Position numbers and translations under genes: made by a program. A DNA stretch of 64,000 nucleotides from JANQPX01 sp039197065 (GTDB lineage: Bacteria; Pseudomonadota; Alphaproteobacteria; Geminicoccales; Geminicoccaceae): positions 62,001-126,000 of the forward strand of contig JBCCUL010000025.1 of assembly GCA_039197065.1 (NCBI GenBank), written 5' to 3'. Every line of letters begins with the position of its first letter. Position 1 is the first letter of the stretch. Under the pieces are notes generated by a model. It had not been told where the DNA came from, searched no databases, and saw only the letters and a list, made by a program, of their open reading frames with translations. Below are positions 44,427 to 52,253 of this stretch, piece after piece.

Positions 44427-44676
44427 CGATGCTCTCCAGGAGCACGTCTTGCGCATGATCGGCGGTGAGGTCGTCGGAGATCGTGACGTCGAGCGTCGCC
44501 CCTTCGGCGAGCGTGCCTTTCGCAGCCTGCTCGAAATGCTCGGCGAAGTGGGCCTCGGTCATGTGCGAGAGCGCGCCGCACCAGACGGTGACCTTGGTGA
44601 CGCGCTCCGCCTTTTCCTGCCTGGCGATGGTTTCGATCTGACGCATCAGGCCGATCATCAGGGACGCCTCATGCAT
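44410..44676 (-). CDS. hypA: HypA-like nickel chaperone lacking the zinc-finger region
   Basis: This 88-residue protein starts MHEASLMIGLMRQIETIA; the MHE end binds nickel in HypA. VTVWCGALSHMTEAHFAEHFEQAAKGTLAEGATLDV matches the rest of the metal domain. A normal HypA has about 115 residues with two CxxC pairs for zinc. Here they are absent: the chain ends ADHAQDVLLESIDVVDD, and its only Cys is at residue 33. No hypB is found in the window, so nickel insertion would need a HypB from elsewhere. It overlaps the protease gene by 8 bp. Confidence 0.85.
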   Translation of the reverse strand: MHEASLMIGLMRQIETIARQEKAERVTKVTVWCGALSHMTEAHFAEHFEQAAKGTLAEGATLDVTISDDLTADHAQDVLLESIDVVDD

Positions 44677-45142
44677 CGACGGACTCCAGCGATTGCATGA
44701 TCTCCCGGGCGACGTCCTCGACCGCTGCTTGCACGACATCGGAGAGCGGTGCGCCGGGATTGAACGTAGCGCCCTCGATCGCGTAAACCCGGCAGTGCGC
44801 CGGCAGCGTGCCGAGCGCGCGGGCGAGTTCGATTGCCTGCGGAATGCCGAATCCGTGGGAGGACATGTCGGCAAGGTCGGACGGCAGCCCCGTCTCCCCA
44901 ACGTCGAACGTCCGGCAGCTGCCGGGTATGGCCCCAGAGCGGGCGGCGTCGACGATGAGCACGTTGCCCCAACCGGTCATCGCATCGACCAACCCCGTCG
45001 ACTCCCCCCAATGCTGCATGACGCGGACGTCGTCGCGATGATCGAGGCATTCCCGAAGTCGCGCGGCGACCGCGAAGCCCGCCCCATCGTCGCCTCGGTC
45101 TGGATTGCCGACGCCGATGATCAGCTTGCGCGGCTCAGTCAC
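44669..45142 (-). CDS. Hydrogenase maturation endopeptidase (HyaD/HycI family)
   Basis: This 157-residue protease removes the C-terminal peptide of the large subunit once nickel is in place. LIIGVGNPDRGDDGAGFAVA holds the first metal ligand (Asp of RGDDG). NVLIVDAARSG gives the second Asp, and SSHGFGIPQAIELARALG gives the His, matching the family metal site. The gene overlaps the large-subunit gene by 8 bp. The predicted target there is the sequence after His420. Confidence 0.92.
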   Translation of the reverse strand: MTEPRKLIIGVGNPDRGDDGAGFAVAARLRECLDHRDDVRVMQHWGESTGLVDAMTGWGNVLIVDAARSGAIPGSCRTFDVGETGLPSDLADMSSHGFGIPQAIELARALGTLPAHCRVYAIEGATFNPGAPLSDVVQAAVEDVAREIMQSLESVDA

Positions 45143-46424
45143 GATCGATGTCGAGCTTCAGGAAGTGGGTGGCGCAGGAGATGCAGGGGTCGTAGTTGCG
45201 CACCGTCTGCTCGCAGCGCCAGCGCAGATCGTCGTCGTTCATATTGAGCCACTGCGGGATGAAGGTGGTCAGATCCTCCTCAATGGTCGCCTGGTTTTGC
45301 GAGGTCGGCGGAATGATGGTCGCGTGCTCGATCGCGCCGTCCTCGGCGAGCTGGTAGCGGTGATAGAGCATGCCGCGCGGCGCTTCGGTGGCGGCATGAC
45401 CGACCCCGGCCCTGGCTGCGATCGGAACCGATGGAGGATCCGGCGGCTGGTAGCCGTCGATGATGCGCAGCGCCTCGTCGAAGGCGAAGACCAGCTCGAT
45501 GCTTCTGACGATGATGCTCTGATACGGATTCTTGCAAACTGTTCCGAGGCCGACCTCCTTCGCGACGTCTTTGGCGATGTCAGGCAACTTCGAAAAATTC
45601 AGGCTGTAGCGCGCCATCGGTCCGCAGAAGTAGAAGCCGCGTTCCTTGATCCGGCTGTGCAGCGCTGTCGACTGCGGCATGTGGAATTCTTCGAAATGGT
45701 CGGGATAGGCGGTGGCGTCGATGTCGAGCCCGCGGTTCGAGATGATGCGGCCTTCGTTGAAGGGATACTCGTCGGGATGGCTGAGGCTGACGAATTCGTA
45801 ATCGCGCTCGACATCGGGGAAGTCGAAGCCGGCGACCCAGCGCACGGTATCGAGCGCGATGTCGCGCCCTTGCTTCAGTTTCTCGACCAGACCGTTCAAC
45901 GCCTTCTTGCTTGGCGCCTTGTAGAAGCCGCCGACCTTGATGTTGACCGGATGGATCTCACGGCCGCCGACCATGGCGACGATCGCGTTGCCGGCCTTCT
46001 TCATGGCGAGACCGCGCTTCACGATCTCGGGCTCGTCCTTGGCAAGCTCGATCGCACCGGGATAGCCGAGGAAGTCGGGCGCGTGCAGCATGTAGACATG
46101 GAGGCCGTGGCTTTCGATCCACTCGCCGCAATAGAGAAGCCGTCGAAGCGCGCGGATCTCCGGTGTGATGGTGGCACCGATCGCCGCCTCCATCGCATGC
46201 ACCGCACTCATCTGATAAGCGACCGGGCAGATGCCGCAGATACGCGCGGTGATGTCGGGCGCTTCGGTAAAGGCGCGGCCTTGCAAAAAACCTTCGAAGA
46301 AACGCGGCGGCTCGAAGATGTTGAGCTCGGCGTGTTTGACTTTGCCGTCTCGGATCGTGACTTTGAGCGCCCCTTCGCCTTCGACCCGGGCGAGCGCGCC
46401 GACCTTGATGGTTCTGGTCGTCAT
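45135..46424 (-). CDS. [NiFe] hydrogenase large subunit, group 3b-like (HyhL/HydA)
   Basis: This 429-residue catalytic subunit binds nickel through L1 RICGICPVAY (Cys63, Cys66) and L2 DPCISCATH (Cys414, Cys417). It ends FLKLDIDRD after His420, the probable cleaved peptide, as short as in soluble NADP-linked sulfhydrogenases. There are no membrane or signal sequences, so the enzyme is cytoplasmic. Order and partners (beta, gamma, delta, alpha) match group 3b. The enzyme would exchange electrons between H2 and NAD(P)H; sulfur reduction is known for archaeal members only. Confidence 0.94.
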   Translation of the reverse strand: MTTRTIKVGALARVEGEGALKVTIRDGKVKHAELNIFEPPRFFEGFLQGRAFTEAPDITARICGICPVAYQMSAVHAMEAAIGATITPEIRALRRLLYCGEWIESHGLHVYMLHAPDFLGYPGAIELAKDEPEIVKRGLAMKKAGNAIVAMVGGREIHPVNIKVGGFYKAPSKKALNGLVEKLKQGRDIALDTVRWVAGFDFPDVERDYEFVSLSHPDEYPFNEGRIISNRGLDIDATAYPDHFEEFHMPQSTALHSRIKERGFYFCGPMARYSLNFSKLPDIAKDVAKEVGLGTVCKNPYQSIIVRSIELVFAFDEALRIIDGYQPPDPPSVPIAARAGVGHAATEAPRGMLYHRYQLAEDGAIEHATIIPPTSQNQATIEEDLTTFIPQWLNMNDDDLRWRCEQTVRNYDPCISCATHFLKLDIDRD

Positions 46425-47197
46425 GATCTCTGACTTTCCTCGCGGAAGGGTTCAGCGTTCACGTTGAACGTACCGTAGACGCGATTGAGGGCTTGCTGGT
46501 CCATACCGAGGTCCTTCAGCCAGGGCCTCAGACTGTCGACATTCGGGCTTTCCATCGGGCCGAAGCAGCCATAGCAACCGCGATCGACGCTCGGGCAGAT
46601 CGCGCCGCAGCCGGCGTGGGTCACAGGGCCAAGGCAGGGCGTGCCTTTGGCGACCATGACGCAGACATTGCCACGCTGTTTGCACTCGACGCAGACGCTG
46701 TGATTGGCGATCGCCGGCTTGCGCCCGGCTAGGAACGCGGCGAGCAGCTCCAGCAGTTGCCCCTTGTCGATCGGACAGCCGCGCAGCTCGAAATCGACAG
46801 GCACGTGGTCACTGATCGGCGTCGAGGTCGCGAGCGTGTCGATATAGTCCGGGCGCGCATAGACGATGTTCACGAAATCCGTAACGTTCCGAAAATTCCG
46901 GAGCGCCTGGATGCCACCCGAGGTCGCGCAGGCCCCGATGGTAATCAGCGTTCTCGACTGCCTTCTAATCTCTTGTATCCGCTCAGCGTCGTGCGCGGTG
47001 GTGATGGAGCCTTCGACCAGGGAGACGTCGTAGGGACCGTCGAGTTCGGTGCGTGTGGCTTCGAGGAACATGGCAATCTCGACCGCACCCGCGACCGCCA
47101 GGATCTCGTCCTCACAGTCGAGAAGCGAAAGCTGGCAGCCGTCGCAGGACGCGAACTTCCAGACCGCGAGCTTTGGCTTCTTTGGGGCGTCGGCCAT
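46421..47197 (-). CDS. [NiFe] hydrogenase small subunit, group 3b-like (delta, HyhS)
   Basis: This 258-residue iron-sulfur subunit has the proximal cluster Cys in FASCDGCQLSLLD (Cys18, Cys21), GACATSGGIQALRN, ELRGCPIDKGQLLE, and Cys-rich CVECKQRGNVCVMV, CLGPVTHAGCGAICPS and CYGCFGP for the further clusters. No Tat signal is present, in keeping with a soluble cytoplasmic hydrogenase. It overlaps the large-subunit gene by 4 bp and follows the gamma gene after 1 bp. Confidence 0.94.
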   Translation of the reverse strand: MADAPKKPKLAVWKFASCDGCQLSLLDCEDEILAVAGAVEIAMFLEATRTELDGPYDVSLVEGSITTAHDAERIQEIRRQSRTLITIGACATSGGIQALRNFRNVTDFVNIVYARPDYIDTLATSTPISDHVPVDFELRGCPIDKGQLLELLAAFLAGRKPAIANHSVCVECKQRGNVCVMVAKGTPCLGPVTHAGCGAICPSVDRGCYGCFGPMESPNVDSLRPWLKDLGMDQQALNRVYGTFNVNAEPFREESQRS

Positions 47198-47198
47198 C

Positions 47199-48074
47199 TC
47201 AGAGTTCCTTGATGGTCAGGAGACGACGGAGGCGATCGTAGCTCATCACGGGTCCGTCCCGGCAGATGAGATAGGGACCGCACTGGCAGCGGCCGCAATG
47301 ACCAAGCCCACATTTCATATGGCGCTCCATCGAGAGATGGATCGCGGTGTCGGGGACACCGGCCTTAGCCAAAGCCTCTGCGGAAAAACGCATCATGATT
47401 TCAGGACCACAGACCAAGGCTGTCGTGTCAGCCGGATCGAAATCGGCGCGCGGGATCAGATGGGTCACGACGCCGATATGGCCGCGCCAGTTGGTGTCGG
47501 CATGATCCACGGTGATCTCGATCTGCAGGTCGAGCTGGCGACGCCACTCAGCAAGCTGATCCGGAAACAGGATGCCTTTGACACCGCGCGAGCCCGAAAG
47601 GATGGTCACGCGACCATAACGTTCACGATGCGCGAGGATGTGGTAGATCGCCGGGCGAAGCGGTGCGAGACCGAGGCCGCCGGAAACGATCACGACATCC
47701 GTACCCTCGGCCGCCTCGACCGGCCAGGCGCTGCCGAACGGCCCGCGCACGCCGACGATCATGCCGGGCTCCAGCGAGGCGAGCGCATGGGACACCTTGC
47801 CGACATCGCGGATGGTATGGACGAGACGCTCGTCGACGGATGCATGCCCGCTCACGCTGATCGCCGCCTCGCCGATGCCGGGCGCATACAGCATGTTGAA
47901 CTGGCCGGGCTTGAACGCCAGAAGGTCTGGCTCCTCAACCTCCAGCTCGATCGTCCAGCTGTCGCCCAGCTCCTGCCGGCGCTCGACCACCCTGGCGAGA
48001 GTCGGAATCATTGCATCGACGCCGGCAGCACTTGCCGTGGCCAGGTTGGCGGCGATGGATGCTTCCGCCGTCAT
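47199..48074 (-). CDS. Hydrogenase FAD/NAD(P)-binding subunit (gamma, HyhG)
   Basis: This 291-residue ferredoxin-reductase-type subunit has an FAD domain (FKPGQFNMLYAPGIGEAAISVSG), a NAD(P) domain (VIVSGGLGLAPLRPAIYHIL, VCGPEIMMRF) and a C-terminal [2Fe-2S] Cys cluster (MKCGLGHCGRCQCGPYLICRDGP). It links the NiFe subunits to pyridine nucleotides. It overlaps the cyclic-nucleotide-domain gene upstream by 4 bp. Confidence 0.94.
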   Translation of the reverse strand: MTAEASIAANLATASAAGVDAMIPTLARVVERRQELGDSWTIELEVEEPDLLAFKPGQFNMLYAPGIGEAAISVSGHASVDERLVHTIRDVGKVSHALASLEPGMIVGVRGPFGSAWPVEAAEGTDVVIVSGGLGLAPLRPAIYHILAHRERYGRVTILSGSRGVKGILFPDQLAEWRRQLDLQIEITVDHADTNWRGHIGVVTHLIPRADFDPADTTALVCGPEIMMRFSAEALAKAGVPDTAIHLSMERHMKCGLGHCGRCQCGPYLICRDGPVMSYDRLRRLLTIKEL

Positions 48075-48538
48075 GCCGGCTTGCCGTAGAGGTCGAGGAG
48101 CTGCAGGCGCGTATTGTGTAGCCGTTCGGCCAGCGCCGGAACGAAGCGTTTCATCAGCTCGTAGCCGAGGTGGTTATCCGCCTCGCATTTGTTCCGGAGG
48201 CAGGTGGCGTCCAACGAGATGGCGCGCACCAGCTCGAGCGCCTTGGCGTCATAGCTCCAGCGATAGGGGGGCACCAGCCAGGAGATGCCGACGATCTCGC
48301 CCTCGCCCACCGTCATGAACTGCATCGGCTGGCGTCCAGGTGCCTTGATCTCGAGGCTGACACGGCCGTGGCGGATCAGGTAGAAGGCCTGGGCGTCGTC
48401 GCCTTCGTGAAAGAGATAGTCCCCGGAAACGAAGCGCACGTTCTTCGCGCAGCCGCTGACCAGCTCGGAGAAGGACGGATCGAGATCCCTGAAGAACCGA
48501 TGCGTCTGGATGATATCGCCGAGGCCCTGTTGCTGCAT
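48071..48538 (-). CDS. Stand-alone cyclic-nucleotide-binding-domain protein in the hydrogenase operon
   Basis: This 155-residue protein is one Crp-like effector barrel: FFRDLDPSFSELVSGCAKNVRFVSGDYLFHEGDDAQAFYLIRHGRVSLEIKA, split by glycines as in the family. A C-terminal helix (LMKRFVPALAERLHNTRLQLLDLY) follows. There is no helix-turn-helix, so it is not a DNA-binding regulator. The ATG at 48538 follows GAGGACGAC. It lies between the beta and gamma subunit genes with overlaps, so it is probably made in step with the enzyme. It could be a small regulatory or accessory subunit; the ligand is unknown. Confidence 0.85.
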   Translation of the reverse strand: MQQQGLGDIIQTHRFFRDLDPSFSELVSGCAKNVRFVSGDYLFHEGDDAQAFYLIRHGRVSLEIKAPGRQPMQFMTVGEGEIVGISWLVPPYRWSYDAKALELVRAISLDATCLRNKCEADNHLGYELMKRFVPALAERLHNTRLQLLDLYGKPA

Positions 48539-48545
48539 GTCGTCC

Positions 48546-49682
48546 TCACGCCGTTTCACTGTCTTGCATGGCTCTCGCCTCTTCGGTGATGTCGATCCCG
48601 ACCGGGCACCAGGTGATGCAGCGGCCGCAGCCGACGCAGCCGCTCTCCCCGAACTGGTCGTGCCAGCTTGAAAGCTTGTGGGTCATCCATTGACGATAGC
48701 GCGAGCGCGCCGAATGCCGGACGCTGCCGCCGTGGATGTAGGAAAAATCGATGCCGAAGCAGGAGGTCCACTGGCGGCTTCGGCCGACGACCTCACCATC
48801 GAACACCGTGTCCTCGTCGACCTCCGTGCAAAAGCAGGTCGGGCAAACCATTGTGCAGTTGCCACAGGTCAGGCAACGCTCGGCGACCTCGTCCCAGCGC
48901 GGATGATCGAGGCTGCTGGCGAGCAGCCCGCGGACATTCTCGGGCATCTTCCGGGTCATATCAGCTGCCGTATTTGATGACACGGCCGCTGCGGCGCTGA
49001 CGTCCTCCGGCGTAGCCGCTTCATGAGTGACAGCGTCTAGTAGACGCTGGCCGCGTTCAGCCCCGATCTCGACCATGAAGCGATGATCGTCAGCCGGGTC
49101 GAGCTCGGTCAGCGCCAGGTCGAAATCGTGCTCAGCCTTCGGTCCTGCCCCCATCGAAGTACAAAAACAGGTGGGTGCCGCTTCGGCGCAGTTGACGGCG
49201 ACGATGAAAACTTCCTTCCGCCTGGCCTGATAATGTACGTCCTTGTAAGCGCCGTTCTCGAACACCCGATCCTGGATGGCCATCGCGCGGATGTCGCAGG
49301 AACGGACACCGATAAAGGCGAAGGGGCGCTCCGGTGCTGGTGGCGTCTGAAATCCGTAGCTGTCCCCGTCCCTGACCGACTGCCAAAGCGGCGCTTTCGG
49401 GGGGTGAAGAAAGCGCTTGATGGCGTTAGGGCCGACCACATAGCCGAACATTGCGCCGTCATCGCGCCGCTTCAGCCTGTAGTGACCGCCTTCCTGCTCG
49501 TCGGTCCAACCGATCGGCAGATCGTCAGCCGTCTCGACATCGTCGTAAAGGATGGCGCCGTCATGGACCGTCGGTCCGATCGTCCGAAAGCCATCCTGCA
49601 GGAGGGCGGCGATCAGACCATCCAGCGCCTTCGGCCGGATGATCGCGTAACGACCAGGTGCATCCGTTGTCGCATCCTCGAT
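48546..49682 (-). CDS. Hydrogenase beta subunit, 4Fe-4S dicluster protein (HyhB/AsrA-like)
   Basis: This roughly 378-residue iron-sulfur subunit contains RYAIIRPKALDGLIAALLQDGFRTIGPTVHDGAILYDD, a central Cys-rich fold (CDIRAMAIQD, CAEAAPTCFC), and the motifs CLTCGNCTMVCPTCFC and CVGCGRCITWCPVG. It carries electrons within the group 3b enzyme. The start is unclear. A perfect GAGGAG lies 7 nt before an ATC codon at 49682. The only in-frame standard starts are TTG codons at 49754 and 49784, the latter inside the promoter box. It heads the operon. Confidence 0.88.
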   Translation of the reverse strand: MEDATTDAPGRYAIIRPKALDGLIAALLQDGFRTIGPTVHDGAILYDDVETADDLPIGWTDEQEGGHYRLKRRDDGAMFGYVVGPNAIKRFLHPPKAPLWQSVRDGDSYGFQTPPAPERPFAFIGVRSCDIRAMAIQDRVFENGAYKDVHYQARRKEVFIVAVNCAEAAPTCFCTSMGAGPKAEHDFDLALTELDPADDHRFMVEIGAERGQRLLDAVTHEAATPEDVSAAAAVSSNTAADMTRKMPENVRGLLASSLDHPRWDEVAERCLTCGNCTMVCPTCFCTEVDEDTVFDGEVVGRSRQWTSCFGIDFSYIHGGSVRHSARSRYRQWMTHKLSSWHDQFGESGCVGCGRCITWCPVGIDITEEARAMQDSETA

Positions 49683-49770
49683 GGCTCGTCTCCTCGACTT
49701 TATTTGGTCAAATCGATGGCTGCCTTCGGGTAACCCATGCCTACGATCGCTCAATCCTTGGGAGCCGTCT

Positions 49771-49784
49771 TTGCACTCGATCAA
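49771..49784. promoter_or_regulatory. FNR/FixK-like box TTGCACTCGATCAA between divergent genes
   Basis: One half site is perfect (ATCAA) and the other is TTGCA. It is 67 nt before the sugar kinase ATG at 49852 and 88 nt before the proposed hydrogenase beta start, and so placed to act both ways. Confidence 0.55.
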
Positions 49785-49851
49785 ATTGCTGTCGTTTTTT
49801 TCGCGATAGTATGATCAGCGGTTTCATGAAGTGCTACACATCGGAGATGGT

Positions 49852-50784
49852 ATGAAGTCCATCGTCACCCTCACTTTGAACCCCAGCATCGACGCGTCCT
49901 CGCAGGCTGACGACGTTCGGCCGATGCGCAAGAACCGCATCACCAACGAGCGCTTCGATCCTGGTGGCGGCGGCATCAATGTTGCGCGGGTGGTGCAGGA
50001 ACTGGGTGGTTCGGCGCATGCGATCTACCTTGCCGGTGGTCTCACCGGACAGACTCTGGGGCGGATGATCGACGAGATCGGCGTTTCGCGAACGACCATC
50101 CCCATCGCCGGCGACACGCGGATCAGCCACACGATCTTCGAGCGAAGCACGCGCCAGGAGTATCGCTTCGTGCCGGAAGGCCCAGAGATTCACGAGTCCG
50201 AGTGGCTGGCTTGCTTGGAGGTGCTTTCGACCATCGATACCGACTATCTGGTCGCGAGCGGCAGCCTTCCGCATACGGTGCCGACGGATTTCTACGCGCG
50301 GGTCGCACGGATCGCCGCCGAGCGGAGCATCCGCCTGGTTCTCGATACGTCAAGCGAACCTCTGAAGGCAGCGCTCAGCGAGGGCATTTATCTGCTGAAG
50401 CCGAACCTTCGCGAGCTCGCCGATGTCGCCGGCGCCGATCTGTCGACCCGCGAAGAGCAGCACGCCGCGGCGATTGACATTGTCGCGAAAGGACATACAG
50501 AACTCGTCGCCGTCAGCCTCGCCGCCGATGGCGCTTTCGTCGCCGATCGAGAAGGCTGCTTCGATCTCGAAGCACCGCCTGCTGAGATGCACAGCGCGGT
50601 TGGCGCAGGCGACAGCTTCGTCGCCGGCATGACACTCGGGCTTGTCAGAGGCCGTGACGTCCGGGGATCGCTTCGCCTCGCCATCGCCGCCGGCACGGCC
50701 GCCATCATGACCATGGGAACGGAACTCTGCCGCCGCGCTGATGTGGAGCGGCTGGATGATCAACTGAGAAAACGTGCACCTTAA
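49852..50784 (+). CDS. PfkB-family sugar kinase (phosphofructokinase-like)
   Basis: This 310-residue ribokinase-fold enzyme opens MKSIVTLTLNPSIDASSQADDVRPM with GGGGINVARVVQELGG, like 1-phosphofructokinase, tagatose-6-phosphate kinase and PfkB. The catalytic base is in AVGAGDSFVAGMTLGL near the C-terminus. The likely substrate is fructose 6- or 1-phosphate. The ATG at 49852 follows CGGAGATGG and is preferred to an upstream in-frame start at 49831. It shares an FNR-like control region with the hydrogenase operon and converges with a stress gene. Confidence 0.88.
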   Translation: MKSIVTLTLNPSIDASSQADDVRPMRKNRITNERFDPGGGGINVARVVQELGGSAHAIYLAGGLTGQTLGRMIDEIGVSRTTIPIAGDTRISHTIFERSTRQEYRFVPEGPEIHESEWLACLEVLSTIDTDYLVASGSLPHTVPTDFYARVARIAAERSIRLVLDTSSEPLKAALSEGIYLLKPNLRELADVAGADLSTREEQHAAAIDIVAKGHTELVAVSLAADGAFVADREGCFDLEAPPAEMHSAVGAGDSFVAGMTLGLVRGRDVRGSLRLAIAAGTAAIMTMGTELCRRADVERLDDQLRKRAP

Positions 50785-50787
50785 GGC

Positions 50788-51333
50788 CTAGGTAAATTTG
50801 TGGACATGAACGTCTGAGGTCGCATAGTCCAACAGAATACGGACGGCGGCGTCTCGCTTCTCCGGTGTCGGCGTCTTCACCCAAACAAGCAGACCGCCAT
50901 GCTCCAGTTGCTCCTGGAGATGATCCGCATGGCTCTTGTCGAGCCAGCTGGCAAGAACGGTGCTCAAGACAGCGCCGCCGACCGCAGCACCTGTGATCGC
51001 CGCCGCGACGACGCCGGCTGATGCAACCACCGTGCCCGCGGCAATCGCGGCAGGCAGATAGGTGAGTGAGTTGGCGATTGTGCGTTCATTGTCGGCGACA
51101 TCAGCGAGCGTTCGATAGGCGACGCGTGGCGCGTCTGGATCATCCTCCAACTCTTCGACTCTTTGGTAACGGTGGCCAAGCTTTTCTTCGACCGCGGTCT
51201 CACTCGCCAGAAGACTGATGTCGCTTTTATTAAAGCCGGCTTTGGTAAGGGCTTCCACGGCGTCGTCCAAGCTGGCGACATCATGGAAAATCGCGACGGC
51301 TTCGATCCTCTCGGTCACGTCCTGCTGCGACAT
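50788..51333 (-). CDS. General stress protein 17M-like membrane-inserting protein
   Basis: This 181-residue protein has an N-terminal ferredoxin-like domain (EAVAIFHDVASLDDAVEALTKAGFNKSDISLLAS) of the general-stress 17M/YflT type. A Gly/Ala-rich hydrophobic hairpin follows (YLPAAIAAGTVVASAGVVAAAITGAAVGGAVLSTVLA, split), and then a C-terminal domain (HLQEQLEHGGLLVWVKTPTPEKRDAAVRIL). Similar proteins are stress-induced; the molecular role is unknown. It lies 36 nt downstream of the DUF465 gene on the same strand and so falls under the same FNR-like promoter. Confidence 0.72.
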   Translation of the reverse strand: MSQQDVTERIEAVAIFHDVASLDDAVEALTKAGFNKSDISLLASETAVEEKLGHRYQRVEELEDDPDAPRVAYRTLADVADNERTIANSLTYLPAAIAAGTVVASAGVVAAAITGAAVGGAVLSTVLASWLDKSHADHLQEQLEHGGLLVWVKTPTPEKRDAAVRILLDYATSDVHVHKFT

Positions 51334-51369
51334 CGATCGTTCCCTGCGTTGGACATCATGCTGCCATCC

Positions 51370-51606
51370 TCAGCCTTGCAGCATGGCTAAAAGCTCATCT
51401 TTTAGACGGAGACGCTTGCGCTTCAGCTCCTCGTGATGATCGTCTGCGATGTTAAGCCCAGCTGCTTCGGCCCGGTGGATCTCGCGATTCACATCGTGAT
51501 AGTCGTCGAACAGCCGTACGAAGTGGGCGTCGGTCGTCTTAAGCTCGTGAATCCGTTCCTTGTACTCGGGCAGCTCTTCAGCCAGTTCGTGCGGCACATG
51601 CGACAT
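51370..51606 (-). CDS. DUF465 (YdcH-family) small protein
   Basis: This 78-residue all-helical protein opens VPHELAEELPEYKERIHELKTTDAHFVRLFDDYHDVNREIHRAE in pieces and ends LKRKRLRLKDELLAML. That is the YdcH/DUF465 pattern of two helices with a His-Phe and Tyr core. The function is unknown; the family is widespread in alphaproteobacteria. Exactly 68 nt separate its start from the FNR-like box at 51675, suggesting induction at low oxygen. Confidence 0.85.
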   Translation of the reverse strand: MSHVPHELAEELPEYKERIHELKTTDAHFVRLFDDYHDVNREIHRAEAAGLNIADDHHEELKRKRLRLKDELLAMLQG

Positions 51607-51674
51607 GATCGATGGTCCCTGATCACCATGTTGAATCGGTGATTCCAGCTCTACACGACCTTTGCGTTGATCCT

Positions 51675-51688
51675 TTGATCTAGCTCAA
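51675..51688. promoter_or_regulatory. FNR/FixK-like box TTGATCTAGCTCAA between divergent genes
   Basis: One mismatch to TTGAT-N4-ATCAA. It is 68 nt before the DUF465 start (minus strand) and 80 nt before the DUF3775 start (plus strand). A TGTAGA hexamer is found at -10-like spacing on the minus strand. Confidence 0.6.
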
Positions 51689-51768
51689 GTCCTCACTCAT
51701 CAAGCGACGTAATCTGCTGGCCAAAGCGCGTAGACGTTCATTTGGTACATGTCGATCGGAGTTGTCTG

Positions 51769-52161
51769 ATGCCGCTCACCATCAATCCCGATACGGTCTG
51801 CTTCGTCGTCGCAAAGGCACGGGAGATCAATGTCAAAGTTGCACCTGAAGAACTTGCTGATGACGGCGATGATATGGAGCGTATTCTCGAAGACTACGCC
51901 GACGACGCCACTTATCAGGAACTGAACGCATTTCTTGGCGCTCAGAGCGACGATGTCCTCCGTGAGCTACTGGCCCTGACGTGGATCGGGCGTGGCGACT
52001 ACACTGCCGACGAATGGCGAAGCATCATGGGCGAAATCAGCGACGTGCGCGAGATGCACACATCGGACTATCTTCTGGGCACACCGCTACTCGCCGACTA
52101 TCTGGAGGAAGGCCTATCGCAGTTCGGTTATTCCTGTGAAGGTTTCGAAGGCAAGGGATAA
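51769..52161 (+). CDS. DUF3775 family protein
   Basis: This 130-residue acidic protein reads INPDTVCFVVAKAREINVKVAPEE, then LNAFLGAQSDDVLRELLALTWIGRGDYTADEW and ends LADYLEEGLSQFGYSCEGF. These match the DUF3775 family of unknown function. The ATG at 51769 follows CGGAG; the frame start at 51742 is less likely. It precedes a two-domain kinase gene by about 90 nt on the same strand. No catalytic motif is visible. Confidence 0.78.
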   Translation: MPLTINPDTVCFVVAKAREINVKVAPEELADDGDDMERILEDYADDATYQELNAFLGAQSDDVLRELLALTWIGRGDYTADEWRSIMGEISDVREMHTSDYLLGTPLLADYLEEGLSQFGYSCEGFEGKG

Positions 52162-52253
52162 GAGGACAGCCTTGTTTGCTATGCTGCTCAACGCATACGC
52201 ATGGCCACTCACGATAGAGGAAGCTGGGAACGCTGACACGCTCTGAAGAACTC

